Source: Synergistaceae bacterium (GTDB lineage Bacteria > Synergistota > Synergistia > Synergistales > Synergistaceae). Taken from it: a stretch of DNA of 64,000 bases. The position numbers and the translations under genes are program-made. This document shows positions 6,678 through 16,513 of this stretch, piece by piece. Position 1 is the stretch's first letter, and each line of letters opens with the position of its first letter. A model generated the notes under the pieces. The model had not been told where the DNA came from. It ran no database searches and was given only the letters and a program-made list of their open reading frames with translations. Location of the stretch: NCBI GenBank assembly GCA_031269245.1, contig JAISZL010000032.1, positions 20,153 to 84,152 on the forward strand, given 5' to 3'.

Positions 6678-8402
6678 TCATGCCGTTGCCGCCCTCTCCC
6701 GCGCTCTGTCGTAATCGTATTGCAGGGCGTCATAGCCCTCCTCTCCCGTGCTTACTCTGATTACGTTCTCCACGTTGTACACGAAAATTTTACCGTCGCC
6801 CGGCTCTCCGGTATAAAGCGCCGCTTTCACGGCGTCAACCACTTTTTGCACCGGCACCTTGCTCACGACTGTCTCTATCCGCAACCTGTCCTGCAACGTC
6901 TTCTCCATGCGCGCGCCGCGGTAGAACTCGCTCTTGCTCTTCTGGGCGCCGCAGCCAGTGACGGGCGTCACCGTCAGGCCGGTTATGCCTATTTTGTTGA
7001 GCGCGTCCTTGAGCGCGTCCATCTTCTTGGGGTCAGCGAATATCTCCACCTTGGTCATCTTGTGTTTCCTGGACGCCGCCCCTTCATCCGAGGCATCCGC
7101 CGCCGCGCCGGGGATCCGTGACTTCAAGTTGCCGGCCTCCGCCATCTTGGCCTTCACAAAGCTGAAGGACTCAGCGGAGAGCGGCATGAAGTCCGCATAG
7201 CTGCTCGCGATCGCGTGCTCGCGTATGTCAAGCCCCTCCATCTCCTCGTCCTTCGACACGCGAAGCCCGGTCACGGCCTTTATCAGGGAGAACACAACGG
7301 TCATTGATGACGCCGTCCAGAGGGCCACCGCCAGCACTCCGAGCGCTTGCGCCATCACCATGCCAGCTCCTCCGCCGTAAAAGAGCCCGCCGTCGAGCGC
7401 GAAGAGCCCCGTCATTATCGTCCCGGCGGCGCCGCACAGCCCGTGAACCCCTATGGCCCCCACCGGGTCGTCGACCTTCATCTTCTGGTCGATGAATTCT
7501 ATGCCAAAGACGAGGATGAACGCCGATATGGAGCCGATCAGAAGGGCGCCCACCGGGCTCACGGCGTCGCAGCCGGCCGTTATCGCCACCAGGCCCCCGA
7601 GCGCGCCGTTGAGCGTCATAGAGACGTCCGGCTTACCGTAGCGCACCCACGTGATCAGCATCGTCACGTCAGCCGCCGCCGCCGCCGCGATGTTGGTGTT
7701 GAATATGACGCTGGACATCGAGACCAACGCCTCGTCACCGGTGGCCGACAGAGTCGAGCCGCCGTTGAAGCCGAACCACGCGAACCACAGTATGAATACA
7801 CCAAGCGCGCCCAGCGTGAGGCTGTGTCCCGGTATGGCGTTCGCGCGGCCGTCGGGATCGTACTTCCCCACCCTGGGTCCTAGCATGTAGGCACCGACCA
7901 AAGCCGCCACTCCGCCCACCATGTGAACCGCCGTCGAGCCGGCGAAATCATGAAAACCGAGCTTGGAGAGCCATCCGCCGCCCCATATCCAATGGCCGGA
8001 TATCGGGTAGATGACCGCGCTTATCATGAGGCTGTAGATGCAGTACGCCGAGAACTTCGTACGCTCGGCCATCGCCCCGGAAACTATGGTCGCCGCCGTG
8101 GCGCAGAAGACGGTCTGGAAGATGAGGAACGCGCTCGTGTGGACGGTCGTGTCGTAGCTGCCCCTTACAAAGAGGTCCGGCTGCCCGAATATCCCCCAGA
8201 TGTCCCCTCCGAACATGATGCCGAATCCAATTATCCAAAAAACCACCGAGCCCAGCGCGAAATCCATCAAGTTCTTCATGATGATGTTCCCGGCGTTCTT
8301 CGCCCTGGTGAAACCGGTCTCCACCATTGCGAAACCCGCCTGCATGAAGAACACCAATATCGCGCCCAATAATACCCATATCGTGTCTACCGATGAAAAC
8401 AT
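6678..8402 (-). CDS. amt: Ammonium transporter fused to a PII signalling domain
   Basis: 574 residues. Residues 1-400 are an Amt/MEP/Rh ammonium channel with about 11 helices: SGHWIWGGGWL, DFAGSTAVHMVGG and the GCDAVSP/GVHGLCGAAGTIMTG segments carry the family's pore and signature residues. After a linker rich in Ala and Ser, residues from about 448 form a GlnB/PII domain (TKVEIFADPKKMDALKDALN, EFYRGARM, RIETVVSK, DGKIFVYNVENVIRVSTGEEG). PII proteins normally bind separately to Amt pores to close them, so here regulator and channel are joined. The T-loop keeps the FYRG tyrosine, but the usual uridylylation tyrosine (RGAEY in GlnB) is Met (RGARM). The ribosome binding site is GGAGGGAGG at 9 nt. 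Confidence 0.95.
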   Translation of the reverse strand: MFSSVDTIWVLLGAILVFFMQAGFAMVETGFTRAKNAGNIIMKNLMDFALGSVVFWIIGFGIMFGGDIWGIFGQPDLFVRGSYDTTVHTSAFLIFQTVFCATAATIVSGAMAERTKFSAYCIYSLMISAVIYPISGHWIWGGGWLSKLGFHDFAGSTAVHMVGGVAALVGAYMLGPRVGKYDPDGRANAIPGHSLTLGALGVFILWFAWFGFNGGSTLSATGDEALVSMSSVIFNTNIAAAAAADVTMLITWVRYGKPDVSMTLNGALGGLVAITAGCDAVSPVGALLIGSISAFILVFGIEFIDQKMKVDDPVGAIGVHGLCGAAGTIMTGLFALDGGLFYGGGAGMVMAQALGVLAVALWTASSMTVVFSLIKAVTGLRVSKDEEMEGLDIREHAIASSYADFMPLSAESFSFVKAKMAEAGNLKSRIPGAAADASDEGAASRKHKMTKVEIFADPKKMDALKDALNKIGITGLTVTPVTGCGAQKSKSEFYRGARMEKTLQDRLRIETVVSKVPVQKVVDAVKAALYTGEPGDGKIFVYNVENVIRVSTGEEGYDALQYDYDRARERAATA

Positions 8403-8806
8403 ATCTCAATGCCTCCCTCCGCTATGGAAATCCCGATGCCGACCCTCGATGCCCTTCAGTGACATGCCGCCATTCATCACACCCCCTCGTTGTGTATTTT
8501 TCGCGGTGAAATAAAAATTTGTACAGAACCAATTAGGGAATTTTACCCCGCAAAATTTTATTGTCAAGTATTTCCCCAAAAAGTATGTTTAAATTTATTA
8601 TATATTAGCATAATATGAATAATTAATCTGTTTATACATATACATTACCTTATTAAGCATATAATACGATCCCGCCGCAGCTATGGCGTGTATACGTATA
8701 CATTATAAATTTATTTCTCTTATTGCGGTCTTTCTGTACCACGTGATAAAATCAACCGCATATTTTTTTTAATTTTCTGAATAAACTAAAAAAGGAGTGG
8801 CGCACT
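8403..8806. other. AT-rich divergent regulatory region between amt and gltB
   Basis: No gene is seen. The 400 bp are strongly AT-rich and hold promoters for two divergently transcribed nitrogen genes. Many TATAAT-like hexamers occur, so I do not assign a single start site. It contains a pair of 15-bp direct repeats, listed separately. Confidence 0.6.
8633..8705. promoter_or_regulatory. Pair of direct repeats TATACRTATACATTA, possible operators
   Basis: TATACATATACATTA at 8633-8647 and TATACGTATACATTA at 8691-8705 differ at one position and are 58 bp apart. The second copy extends to the palindrome GTATACGTATAC. Their place between amt and gltB suggests binding sites for a nitrogen regulator, but no known motif matches. 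Confidence 0.45.
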
Positions 8807-11800
8807 ATGAAGGGGCTTTATGATCCCAAGTTCGAGCATGACGCGTGCGGCATCGGTATGCTTGCCGACATAAAGGGGAGGAGGTCTCACTCGCTCGTCA
8901 AGAACGCGCTTGCGGTGCTGATAAGCCTTAGCCACAGGGCGGGGGTCGGAGCGGACCCGGACACGGGGGATGGGGCCGGCATCCTCATGCAGATACCTCA
9001 CAGATTCTTGAAGCGGGTTTGCGCGGACAGGAGGATAGACCTACCGGACGAGGGGGGGTATGGGGTGGCCATGATATTCTCCTCGCCCGACGCGGCCCGC
9101 AGGGAGAAGACGCTCAGGATTTTCGAGTCCGTCATAAACTCCGAGGGGCTTGAACAGATCGGGGTCAGGCCCGTGCCCACGCACCCGGACGCCGTCGGGC
9201 GCCTCGCGCGCGACGTCTGCCCAGCCATCAGCCAGGTGTTCATCAAGCCGCCGGGCGGCATGAGCAGGGAGACATTCGAGCGCAAGCTCTACGTGATATC
9301 GAAGCTAGCGGTCGCGCGGATACGCAACGTGAAGTACATGGGCTCAGATCCCTATTTTTACTTCGCGAGCATATCGTCGCGCACAATCGTCTACAAGGGG
9401 ATGCTCATACCCCGCCAGATAGACGAGTTCTACCTCGACCTTAAGGACGAGGACGTGGAGTCGGCGATCGCGCTGGTCCACTCGCGCTACTCCACCAACA
9501 CCTTCCCGAGCTGGGAAAGGGCGCACCCGATACGGCTCCTCGTGCACAACGGGGAGATCAACACCATCCGGGGAAACGTCAACTGGATAAAGGCGCGGGA
9601 GTCGCTGCTGGAGTCCGACAAGTACGGGGACGACCGCAAAAAAATCATGCCGGTCATCAACGAGGACGGCAGCGACTCGGCTATGCTCGACGACTTCCTC
9701 CAGTTCATGATGAACGCGGGATACAGCCTCCCCCACGCGCTGATGATGGCCATCCCAGAGCCGTGGGAGCGAGACGGCTCCATGAACCCCGACAGGCGGG
9801 CCTTCTATGAGTACAGCAGCTGCCTGATGGAGCCGTGGGACGGGCCCGCGGCTATCGCGTTCACCGACGGGGAGGTCGCGGGCGCGCGGCTCGACCGAAA
9901 CGGCCTGCGCCCGTCGAGGTATTGCGTGACGCGCGACGACACTCTGATCCTCTCCAGCGAGGTAGGGGTGCTGCCCATCCCGGAGAGGAACATCGTCCGC
10001 AAGGACAGGCTTCGCCCTGGCAGGATGCTCCTCATAGACACCAGGGAGGGACGCATAATCGAGGACGACGAGATAAAGTCCCGCGTCGCCTCGGAGGCAC
10101 CGTACAGGAAGTGGGTGGAGGAGAACATACTGGAGCTCGACAACCTGCCAGTTCGTCAGGGGGTCGGCGAGCGGTGGCACGACATAGTGAGGGACAAGCG
10201 CCCCAAGAACGCTACGGCCCTTCACGATCAGGTGCTGTTGAAGAACCTCATCGGCCTCAAGTCGCTCTTCGTGGCCACGGAGAACGCGGGGCTGGAACCA
10301 TGCGCTCTCCTGGAGGCGGAGAAGATCTTCGGCTACACCTGGGAGGACCTGCAGCTCACGCTGAAGCCGATGGCGGAGAACGGGGAGGAGCCGATAGCTT
10401 CGATGGGCACTGACGTTCCCCTGGCGATTCTGTCGGAGAAGCCGCAACTCCTTTACAACTATTTCAAACAGATGTTCGCGCAGGTGACAAATCCGCCGCT
10501 CGACGCGCTCAGGGAGGCCAACGTCACCTCGTCCTCGGTGCAGTTCGGCAGCGAGGGGAACATGCTCGATCCCGGACCGTGGAACTGCCGCATGATACGC
10601 CACCATACGCCGGCGCTCTCCGACAACGACCTGCTCAAGCTGCGGAACATCGACGAGAGGGGGTTCCGGTGCGTGTCGCTCCCGATGCTCTTCAACAACA
10701 GGCTGAAGGACGGCCTGCGGAAATCCCTGGACAACCTCTTCCTCGCGGCGGACGTGGCGATAGAAAGCGGCTACAACCTCATCATCCTCTCCGACCGCGG
10801 GGCGGGCGAGTTCAGGATACCCATCCCGGCGCTCCTGGCGACCGCCGGCCTGCACCACCATCTGATACGCGGGAGGACGAGGACGAAGGTCAGCATAATC
10901 ATCGAGAGCGGCGAGCCGCGGGAGCCCCACCACCTGGCGGCGCTGGTCGGATACGGGGCGGACGCGGTGAACCCATACCTGTCTTACAGGATCATACGCG
11001 ACATGGCCTCGCGCGGCTCCATAAAGTGCGCCAACGCAGGGGAAGCGCTGGACAACTACATGCGCGGGCTGACCAAGGGGCTCATCAAGACCATCTCCAA
11101 GATGGGCATCTCGACCGTCCGCAGCTACCAGGGCGCTCAGATATTCGAGGCGCTCGGCGTGAGCGAGCAGGTCGTCAGCGAGTACTTCACCGGGACAACC
11201 ACCCGCATCGGCGGGGTCACGCTCGATGAGATCGAGGGGGAGAGCCGCGCGCGGCACAGGAACGCCTTCGATTCCATAAAGATAGGCAGCCCGCTGGAGG
11301 CGGGGGGCGGCTTCAAGTGGAGGCGCGACGGCGAGCATCACCTCTTCAACCCGGAGAGCATATACTACCTCCAGCGATCGTGCCGCACGGGGGACTACGA
11401 CATGTTCAAGAAATTCTCGGCCAAGGTGTCGAGCCGCTCCGACGTCCTGAAGAATATAAGGAGCCTCTTGAACGTCGTGACGCGGGGCAAGCCCATATCC
11501 ATCGAGTCGGTCGAGCCCGTCGAGAGCATCGTGACGCGGTTCAAATCAGGCGCCATGTCCTACGGCTCCATCAGCCCGGAGGCGCACGAGTGCATCGCCA
11601 TCGCGATGAACCGCCTGCGCGGCAAGAGCAACTGCGGCGAGGGGGGTGAGATACCGGAGCGCGCGATACCTTTCGAAAACGGGGACAGCTCCTCGAGCGC
11701 GATAAAGCAGGTCGCCTCCGCCCGCTTCGGCGTGACGATAGGCTATCTGAACACGGCGGCGGAGATACAGATCAAGATGGCGCAGGGCGCGAAGCCCGGC

Positions 11801-13492
11801 GAGGGCGGGCACCTGCCCGGGACCAAGGTCTATCCGTGGATAGCGCGGGCCAGGAACTCGACGCCGGGGGTGGACCTGATCTCACCGCCGCCGCACCACG
11901 ACATCTACTCCATAGAGGATTTGGCGCAGCTCATACACGACCTGAAGTGCGCGAACAGACACGCCCGGATAAGCGTCAAGCTCGTGTCGGAGGCGGGGGT
12001 CGGCACCATCGCCGTGGGAGTAGCCAAGGGCCTCGCGGACGCCATCCTGATCAGCGGATACGACGGGGGGACAGGGGCCGCCTCGCGCGGCAGCATCAGG
12101 CACGCGGGGCTGCCGTGGGAGCTGGGGGTCGCGGAGGCGCACCAGACGCTTCTCCTGAACAACTTCCGCAACCGGATAACGCTCGAGACCGACGGCAAGT
12201 TGCTCACGGGTAGAGATGTCGTCATAGCCGCGCTCCTCGGCGCCGAGGAGTTCAGCTTCGCGACGCCGGTGCTGATCGCGCTGGGGTGCGACATGATGCG
12301 CGTCTGCAACCTCGACACCTGCCCGGTGGGCGTGGCAACGCAGAACCCGGAACTACGGAAAAAATTCAGCGGCAGGCCCGAGTACGTGGAGAACTTCATG
12401 CGCTTCCTGGCCCAAGAGGTGCGCGAATGGATGGCGCTGATCGGCGCGCACACGTTCAACGACCTGATAGGCCATGTCGAGCTGCTGCGCGTCAAACACA
12501 GGATAAACAGCGAGAAGGCGCGCACCGTCGACCTGTCCGGGCTGCTATTCCAGCCATCGTCGATCGAGAGGAGGGAGGACCGCTACTTCCACTTCCCTCA
12601 GAAGCACGCGCTCAAGGGATCCCTGGACAGGAACACGCTGATACCCCTCTGCTTCCCGGGGCTTGACCTCTCGGAGAGGATCACGTCGAGGCTCGCGATC
12701 AACAACACCAACAGAGCCGTCGGCGCGATGCTCTCCGGCGAGATAACACGAAAGTTCGGCGCAAGCGGTCTGCCGGACGACACGGTGCACCTGACCTTCG
12801 ACGGGTCGGCGGGGCAGAGTTTCGGGGCGTTCCTCACGCACGGCGTCACCCTGGAGCTGCACGGGGAGGCGAACGACCACGTGGGCAAGGGCCTGTCCGG
12901 CGGACGGATCGTCATAATGCCGCCCGACGACTCCAACTCATCGCCGGACAACGTCATAATAGGCAACGTCGCCCTCTACGGCGCCACCGCCGGAGAGGCA
13001 TACGTCAGGGGCGTCGCCGGCGAGAGGTTCTGCGTGCGAAACAGCGGCGCCACGGCGGTCGTCGAAGGGGTCGGCGACCACTCCTGCGAGTACATGACGC
13101 GCGGGCTGGCGGTCATCCTCGGCCCCACCGGGAGGAACTTCGGCGCCGGCATGTCCGGTGGGATCGCCTACGTCTACGACCCCGAAGACCTGCTGGCCGG
13201 CAGCTTGAACCGCGGGCTGGTCCGCATGACGACACTTGACGAGGAGGACGAGGAGACGCTGCGAGACGCGCTCTCGCGCCACCTGCTCTACACCGGCAGT
13301 ATCAGGGCGAGCGACATCCTGGGTGACTTCAAGTCGTGCGCCGGGTCGTTCGCCAAGGTGATCCCGGGCGACTACCAGAAGGTCCTGGACGCGATGCGCG
13401 CCGCCGCGAAGAACGGCGCGCGGGGCGACGAAATAGCGCTGTCGGTATTCAACGCCGTGACGAACGGTAAAGCGGAGGGCAGAAAATATTAG
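8807..13492 (+). CDS. gltB: Glutamate synthase large subunit
   Basis: Catalyses transfer of the glutamine amide to 2-oxoglutarate; it works with GltD, encoded next. 1561 residues, the normal length. AAAGGAG lies 10 nt before ATG. Order: short propeptide, then the Ntn nucleophile Cys14 (HDACGIGM) opening the class II glutaminase domain to about residue 400; a central domain to about 700; the FMN/synthase barrel (PPPHHDIYSIEDLAQLIHD, GYDGGTGAA) with the [3Fe-4S] cysteines in CNLDTCPVG near 1165-1172; and the GXGXG beta-helix at the C-terminus (HVGKGLSGGRIVIMP, FGAGMSGGIAYV). The ammonium transporter is divergent, so nitrogen uptake and assimilation genes share a control region. Confidence 0.98.
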   Translation: MKGLYDPKFEHDACGIGMLADIKGRRSHSLVKNALAVLISLSHRAGVGADPDTGDGAGILMQIPHRFLKRVCADRRIDLPDEGGYGVAMIFSSPDAARREKTLRIFESVINSEGLEQIGVRPVPTHPDAVGRLARDVCPAISQVFIKPPGGMSRETFERKLYVISKLAVARIRNVKYMGSDPYFYFASISSRTIVYKGMLIPRQIDEFYLDLKDEDVESAIALVHSRYSTNTFPSWERAHPIRLLVHNGEINTIRGNVNWIKARESLLESDKYGDDRKKIMPVINEDGSDSAMLDDFLQFMMNAGYSLPHALMMAIPEPWERDGSMNPDRRAFYEYSSCLMEPWDGPAAIAFTDGEVAGARLDRNGLRPSRYCVTRDDTLILSSEVGVLPIPERNIVRKDRLRPGRMLLIDTREGRIIEDDEIKSRVASEAPYRKWVEENILELDNLPVRQGVGERWHDIVRDKRPKNATALHDQVLLKNLIGLKSLFVATENAGLEPCALLEAEKIFGYTWEDLQLTLKPMAENGEEPIASMGTDVPLAILSEKPQLLYNYFKQMFAQVTNPPLDALREANVTSSSVQFGSEGNMLDPGPWNCRMIRHHTPALSDNDLLKLRNIDERGFRCVSLPMLFNNRLKDGLRKSLDNLFLAADVAIESGYNLIILSDRGAGEFRIPIPALLATAGLHHHLIRGRTRTKVSIIIESGEPREPHHLAALVGYGADAVNPYLSYRIIRDMASRGSIKCANAGEALDNYMRGLTKGLIKTISKMGISTVRSYQGAQIFEALGVSEQVVSEYFTGTTTRIGGVTLDEIEGESRARHRNAFDSIKIGSPLEAGGGFKWRRDGEHHLFNPESIYYLQRSCRTGDYDMFKKFSAKVSSRSDVLKNIRSLLNVVTRGKPISIESVEPVESIVTRFKSGAMSYGSISPEAHECIAIAMNRLRGKSNCGEGGEIPERAIPFENGDSSSSAIKQVASARFGVTIGYLNTAAEIQIKMAQGAKPGEGGHLPGTKVYPWIARARNSTPGVDLISPPPHHDIYSIEDLAQLIHDLKCANRHARISVKLVSEAGVGTIAVGVAKGLADAILISGYDGGTGAASRGSIRHAGLPWELGVAEAHQTLLLNNFRNRITLETDGKLLTGRDVVIAALLGAEEFSFATPVLIALGCDMMRVCNLDTCPVGVATQNPELRKKFSGRPEYVENFMRFLAQEVREWMALIGAHTFNDLIGHVELLRVKHRINSEKARTVDLSGLLFQPSSIERREDRYFHFPQKHALKGSLDRNTLIPLCFPGLDLSERITSRLAINNTNRAVGAMLSGEITRKFGASGLPDDTVHLTFDGSAGQSFGAFLTHGVTLELHGEANDHVGKGLSGGRIVIMPPDDSNSSPDNVIIGNVALYGATAGEAYVRGVAGERFCVRNSGATAVVEGVGDHSCEYMTRGLAVILGPTGRNFGAGMSGGIAYVYDPEDLLAGSLNRGLVRMTTLDEEDEETLRDALSRHLLYTGSIRASDILGDFKSCAGSFAKVIPGDYQKVLDAMRAAAKNGARGDEIALSVFNAVTNGKAEGRKY

Positions 13493-13582
13493 GAAGCGCT
13501 GATCGGACAATATAGTCGAAACGGCATTTCAAGCGTTTTCTTAAAATAATAAAGACAATTTTATAGGGGGAGGACACCACTT

Positions 13583-15049
13583 ATGGGAAAGATCACTGGC
13601 TTCATGGAGTATGAGAGGGCGGAGACACCCCACAGGCCCGTTCGGGAGCGGATCCGCGATTATTCGGATCTGACGGCCCGTGCCGATTTTGAGACAATAG
13701 CACGCCAGAGCGCGCGGTGCATGAACTGCGGCGTATCGTTCTGCCACGCCGGCATCCTGGTCGACGGCGGGTCCATAGGCTGCCCGCTCGGCAGCCTCAT
13801 ACCCGAGATCAACGACCTCGTCCACGTCGGGGATATAGAGGGGGCCTACGAGCGCATGTCCCTGACGCACCCGTTCCCGGAGTTCACGGCCAGAGTGTGC
13901 CCCGCGCTCTGCGAGGGCTCCTGCACGCTCGGAGAGCACGAGCCTCCGGTGACGGTGAGGGACATAGAGCGATACGTCATAGATTCCATGTTCGAGAGCG
14001 GCAAAGTACACCCGCGAACCCCGAGGGCGCGCACCGGGCGCGGGGTCGCGGTGGTGGGCTCCGGCCCCGCTGGGCTGGCCTGCGCCGACATGCTGAACCG
14101 GCTGGGGAACAGCGCGACGGTGTTCGAGCGCTCCGACACACCCGGTGGGCTGCTGATGTACGGCATACCCAACATGAAGCTGGAGAAATCCGTCGTCCTG
14201 AACAGGATCAGGATAATGACGGAGGAGGGGGTCAACTTCGTCACCGGCTCCGAGGTCGGTTTCGACATGCCTATAATAAAGCTGACGAGCGAATACGACG
14301 CGGTCGTGCTCTGCTGCGGAGCGGCGAGCGAGCGGAGGCTCGACGTCCCTGGCGCGAACCTGAGGGGCGTCCGCACGGCGATGGAATTCCTGGCCGAGGC
14401 CACGAGAAACGTCCTCGGCCTCGGTGCCTCGGGTGACGCGGGCCTGAACGCGCGCGGCAAGAACGTCGTGATCGTCGGCGGCGGCGACACCGCCACGGAC
14501 TGCGTTGGGACCTCCATCCGGCAGGGGGCGAAAAGCGTCGTCCAACTGGAGATACTGCCCTCCCCGCCATACGAGCGCGCACAGGACAACCCGTGGCCGC
14601 TCTGGCCCAGGGTCATGCGGACGGACTACGGGCAGAGCGAGGCGATAGAGCTGTTCGGTGAGGACCCGAGGATATTTTCGACGACGGTCCAGGAGATAAA
14701 CGGCTCCGGGCACGTGACGTCGGTGACCTCGGTGGGTGTCGAGTGGATATCGAGGGAAGGCGGCGCGATCCCTCGCCCGCTCTCCGGCACGGAGCGCAAG
14801 ATACCGGCGGACCTCGTCCTCCAGGCGATGGGCTTTATCGGCCCTGAGAGGGACCTGACGGACCAACTGCAACTGGAGATGTCCCCCGCCGGCACCGTCT
14901 CGACGGACGGAGGATACGAGAGCAGCCTGCCGACCGTGTTCGCCGCGGGCGACATGAGAAGGGGCCCGAGCCTCGTGGCGTGGGCCCTGATGGAAGGACG
15001 CGAGGCCGCCGTGGCGTGCGATAGGCGGCTCAACGGCAGTAGGGAGTGA
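13583..15049 (+). CDS. gltD: Glutamate synthase small subunit (NAD(P)H-dependent)
   Basis: Supplies electrons from NAD(P)H through FAD and Fe-S clusters to GltB. 488 residues; GGGGGAGG before ATG. N-terminal cysteine clusters CMNCGVSFCHAG and CPALCEGSCTLGE bind [4Fe-4S]. The FAD dinucleotide fold GSGPAGLACAD is near residue 157, a second Rossmann motif VVIVGGGDTATDC near 295, and the closing FAD motif TVFAAGDMRRGPSLVAWA near the C-terminus. It follows gltB after 90 bp and presumably shares its transcript. Confidence 0.97.
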   Translation: MGKITGFMEYERAETPHRPVRERIRDYSDLTARADFETIARQSARCMNCGVSFCHAGILVDGGSIGCPLGSLIPEINDLVHVGDIEGAYERMSLTHPFPEFTARVCPALCEGSCTLGEHEPPVTVRDIERYVIDSMFESGKVHPRTPRARTGRGVAVVGSGPAGLACADMLNRLGNSATVFERSDTPGGLLMYGIPNMKLEKSVVLNRIRIMTEEGVNFVTGSEVGFDMPIIKLTSEYDAVVLCCGAASERRLDVPGANLRGVRTAMEFLAEATRNVLGLGASGDAGLNARGKNVVIVGGGDTATDCVGTSIRQGAKSVVQLEILPSPPYERAQDNPWPLWPRVMRTDYGQSEAIELFGEDPRIFSTTVQEINGSGHVTSVTSVGVEWISREGGAIPRPLSGTERKIPADLVLQAMGFIGPERDLTDQLQLEMSPAGTVSTDGGYESSLPTVFAAGDMRRGPSLVAWALMEGREAAVACDRRLNGSRE

Positions 15050-15186
15050 TATATGCTGGACTGCTGGATGCGCTGCGCGTTAAACGAGTTAAAAATGTTA
15101 AAAATTTGACATTTATTGCCGCATTACATAATATTTGCACATCAGCGTCACCACTAAAGGGCGAATCAGCCCGAGGCGGAGGGGGA

Positions 15187-16416
15187 ATGGTTTGCCTCAT
15201 GGAATCTTACAACTTCGAAAGGGCGCTCTCGTCGATGGCCCGCGAGCGATTGGAGGTCTCCGAGATAGGGGAGATGATAAGGCTCGTCATAGCGCACGGG
15301 GCGATATCGTTCGCGGCCGGCGAGCCGTCGGCGGACCTGGTGCCGTCGGCGCTGCTAAAGGAAGCGTTCGCGGACGTGTTCGACGACCCATCCCAGCTCG
15401 GGTACGTCGGCTCCGTGCTGGGGCACGTCGGATTGCGCGAGTGGATCGCCGGGTGGATGCGCGGCGATGGGCTGCTCCCGGACTGGGCCGGGGCGCGGGA
15501 CATAATGATAACGTGCGGCTCGCAGGAGGGCATAAGCCTCGCGGGCGAGGCGCTGATCGACCCGGGCTCCTACGTGCTGGTCGAGAGCCCCACATACATG
15601 GAGGCGCTGCTCTCCTTCAGAAAGCAGGGGGCGGTGTGCGTCGGCGTGCCCACCGACGAGGACGGTATAGTCGTCAGTGAGCTGGAGGACATCCTGAGGC
15701 GAAAGAGAGCGCGCTTCCTCTACACCATCCCGAACTTCCAGAACCCCAGCGGGAACACCTCGTCCGCGGCGCGGCGGCGCGAGGTCCTAGACGTCCTGCG
15801 CGGATACGACGTGCCCGTGATAGAGGACGACCCGTATCACTACCTCAGCTACGACGGAGGCACCCCGCCGACTTACATCAGTCTCTCCGGCGACGACAAG
15901 CGCGTCGTGTACCTCGGCAGCTTCTCCAAGATCGTGGCGCCCGGGATCCGCTGCGGATGGATGGTTGCCCCCGACTCTCTGATGAGCAGGATATCCGCGC
16001 TCCGAGTCAACGCGTGCCTCGACCTGCCATCCGTGCTTCAGCGCGGGCTGCAAAACCTCATGTCGGCAATCGACGTCAGCGTCCACATCGAGCGCCTGTG
16101 CTCCGTCTACCGCCGCAGACGGGACAGCCTCATCGAGGCGCTCGATTCCAATTTGAGCGGCCTCGGATTCTCGCGCAACCACCCTAGGGGAGGATTCTTC
16201 ATCTGGGGGAACGTGGAGGGTATCCGAGACATGACGGACTTCGCCCGCCACGCCGTGGCGAACGAGAAGATAGGCGTGCTCCCCGGGAGCATATTCTTCG
16301 CGCCCGGCTCCGGAGACGAGACCAGCATCCGCCTGTCGTTCGCAAAGACTGACGAGGCGCAAGCGAAGGAGGGGTCTGCCAGGCTGGCGAGAGCGATCAA
16401 AAACTACGGGAAATAG
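15187..16416 (+). CDS. PLP-dependent aminotransferase (fold type I, 2-aminoadipate/LysN-like)
   Basis: About 409 residues. The track ORF starts at 15046 inside the gltD end. ATG 15187 directly after GGAGGGGGA is preferred, and ATG 15199 (MESYNFE) is an alternative with longer spacing. Class I/II aminotransferase without a GntR domain: AAGEPSADLVP near the N-terminus, TCGSQEGISLAGEAL, VESPTYMEALL, IPNFQNPSGN, VIEDDPYHYLSYDG, and the PLP lysine in GSFSKIVAPGIRCGWM near residue 248. This resembles multisubstrate aminotransferases that make glutamate from amino acids and 2-oxoglutarate, which fits the GOGAT genes upstream and the oxidation genes downstream. Substrate specificity is not readable. 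Confidence 0.9.
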   Translation: MVCLMESYNFERALSSMARERLEVSEIGEMIRLVIAHGAISFAAGEPSADLVPSALLKEAFADVFDDPSQLGYVGSVLGHVGLREWIAGWMRGDGLLPDWAGARDIMITCGSQEGISLAGEALIDPGSYVLVESPTYMEALLSFRKQGAVCVGVPTDEDGIVVSELEDILRRKRARFLYTIPNFQNPSGNTSSAARRREVLDVLRGYDVPVIEDDPYHYLSYDGGTPPTYISLSGDDKRVVYLGSFSKIVAPGIRCGWMVAPDSLMSRISALRVNACLDLPSVLQRGLQNLMSAIDVSVHIERLCSVYRRRRDSLIEALDSNLSGLGFSRNHPRGGFFIWGNVEGIRDMTDFARHAVANEKIGVLPGSIFFAPGSGDETSIRLSFAKTDEAQAKEGSARLARAIKNYGK

Positions 16417-16436
16417 CCGAGGCGGATGTATTGTCA

Positions 16437-16453
16437 ATGGCCTAAGCGGCCAT
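16437..16453 (+). terminator. Weak hairpin between aminotransferase and YjiH genes
   Basis: TGGCC taagc GGCCA followed by TTTAACC. The stem is only 5-6 bp and the U-tract is interrupted. It may be a partial terminator; the YjiH gene has its own AT-rich upstream stretch. Confidence 0.3.
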
Positions 16454-16513
16454 TTAACCAGCGTTCTTTAATTATTTTTATTTTATTGAGCATATTTAAG
16501 AGGAGGATGAGGG

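Noticed and set aside
9344-11341. 665-codon ORF antisense to gltB
   Set aside because: Arg/His/Val-rich shadow of the conserved GltB reading frame caused by high GC; no ribosome binding site or family features.
13541-14872. 443-codon minus-strand ORF opposite gltD
   Set aside because: Complement-frame artefact of GltD.
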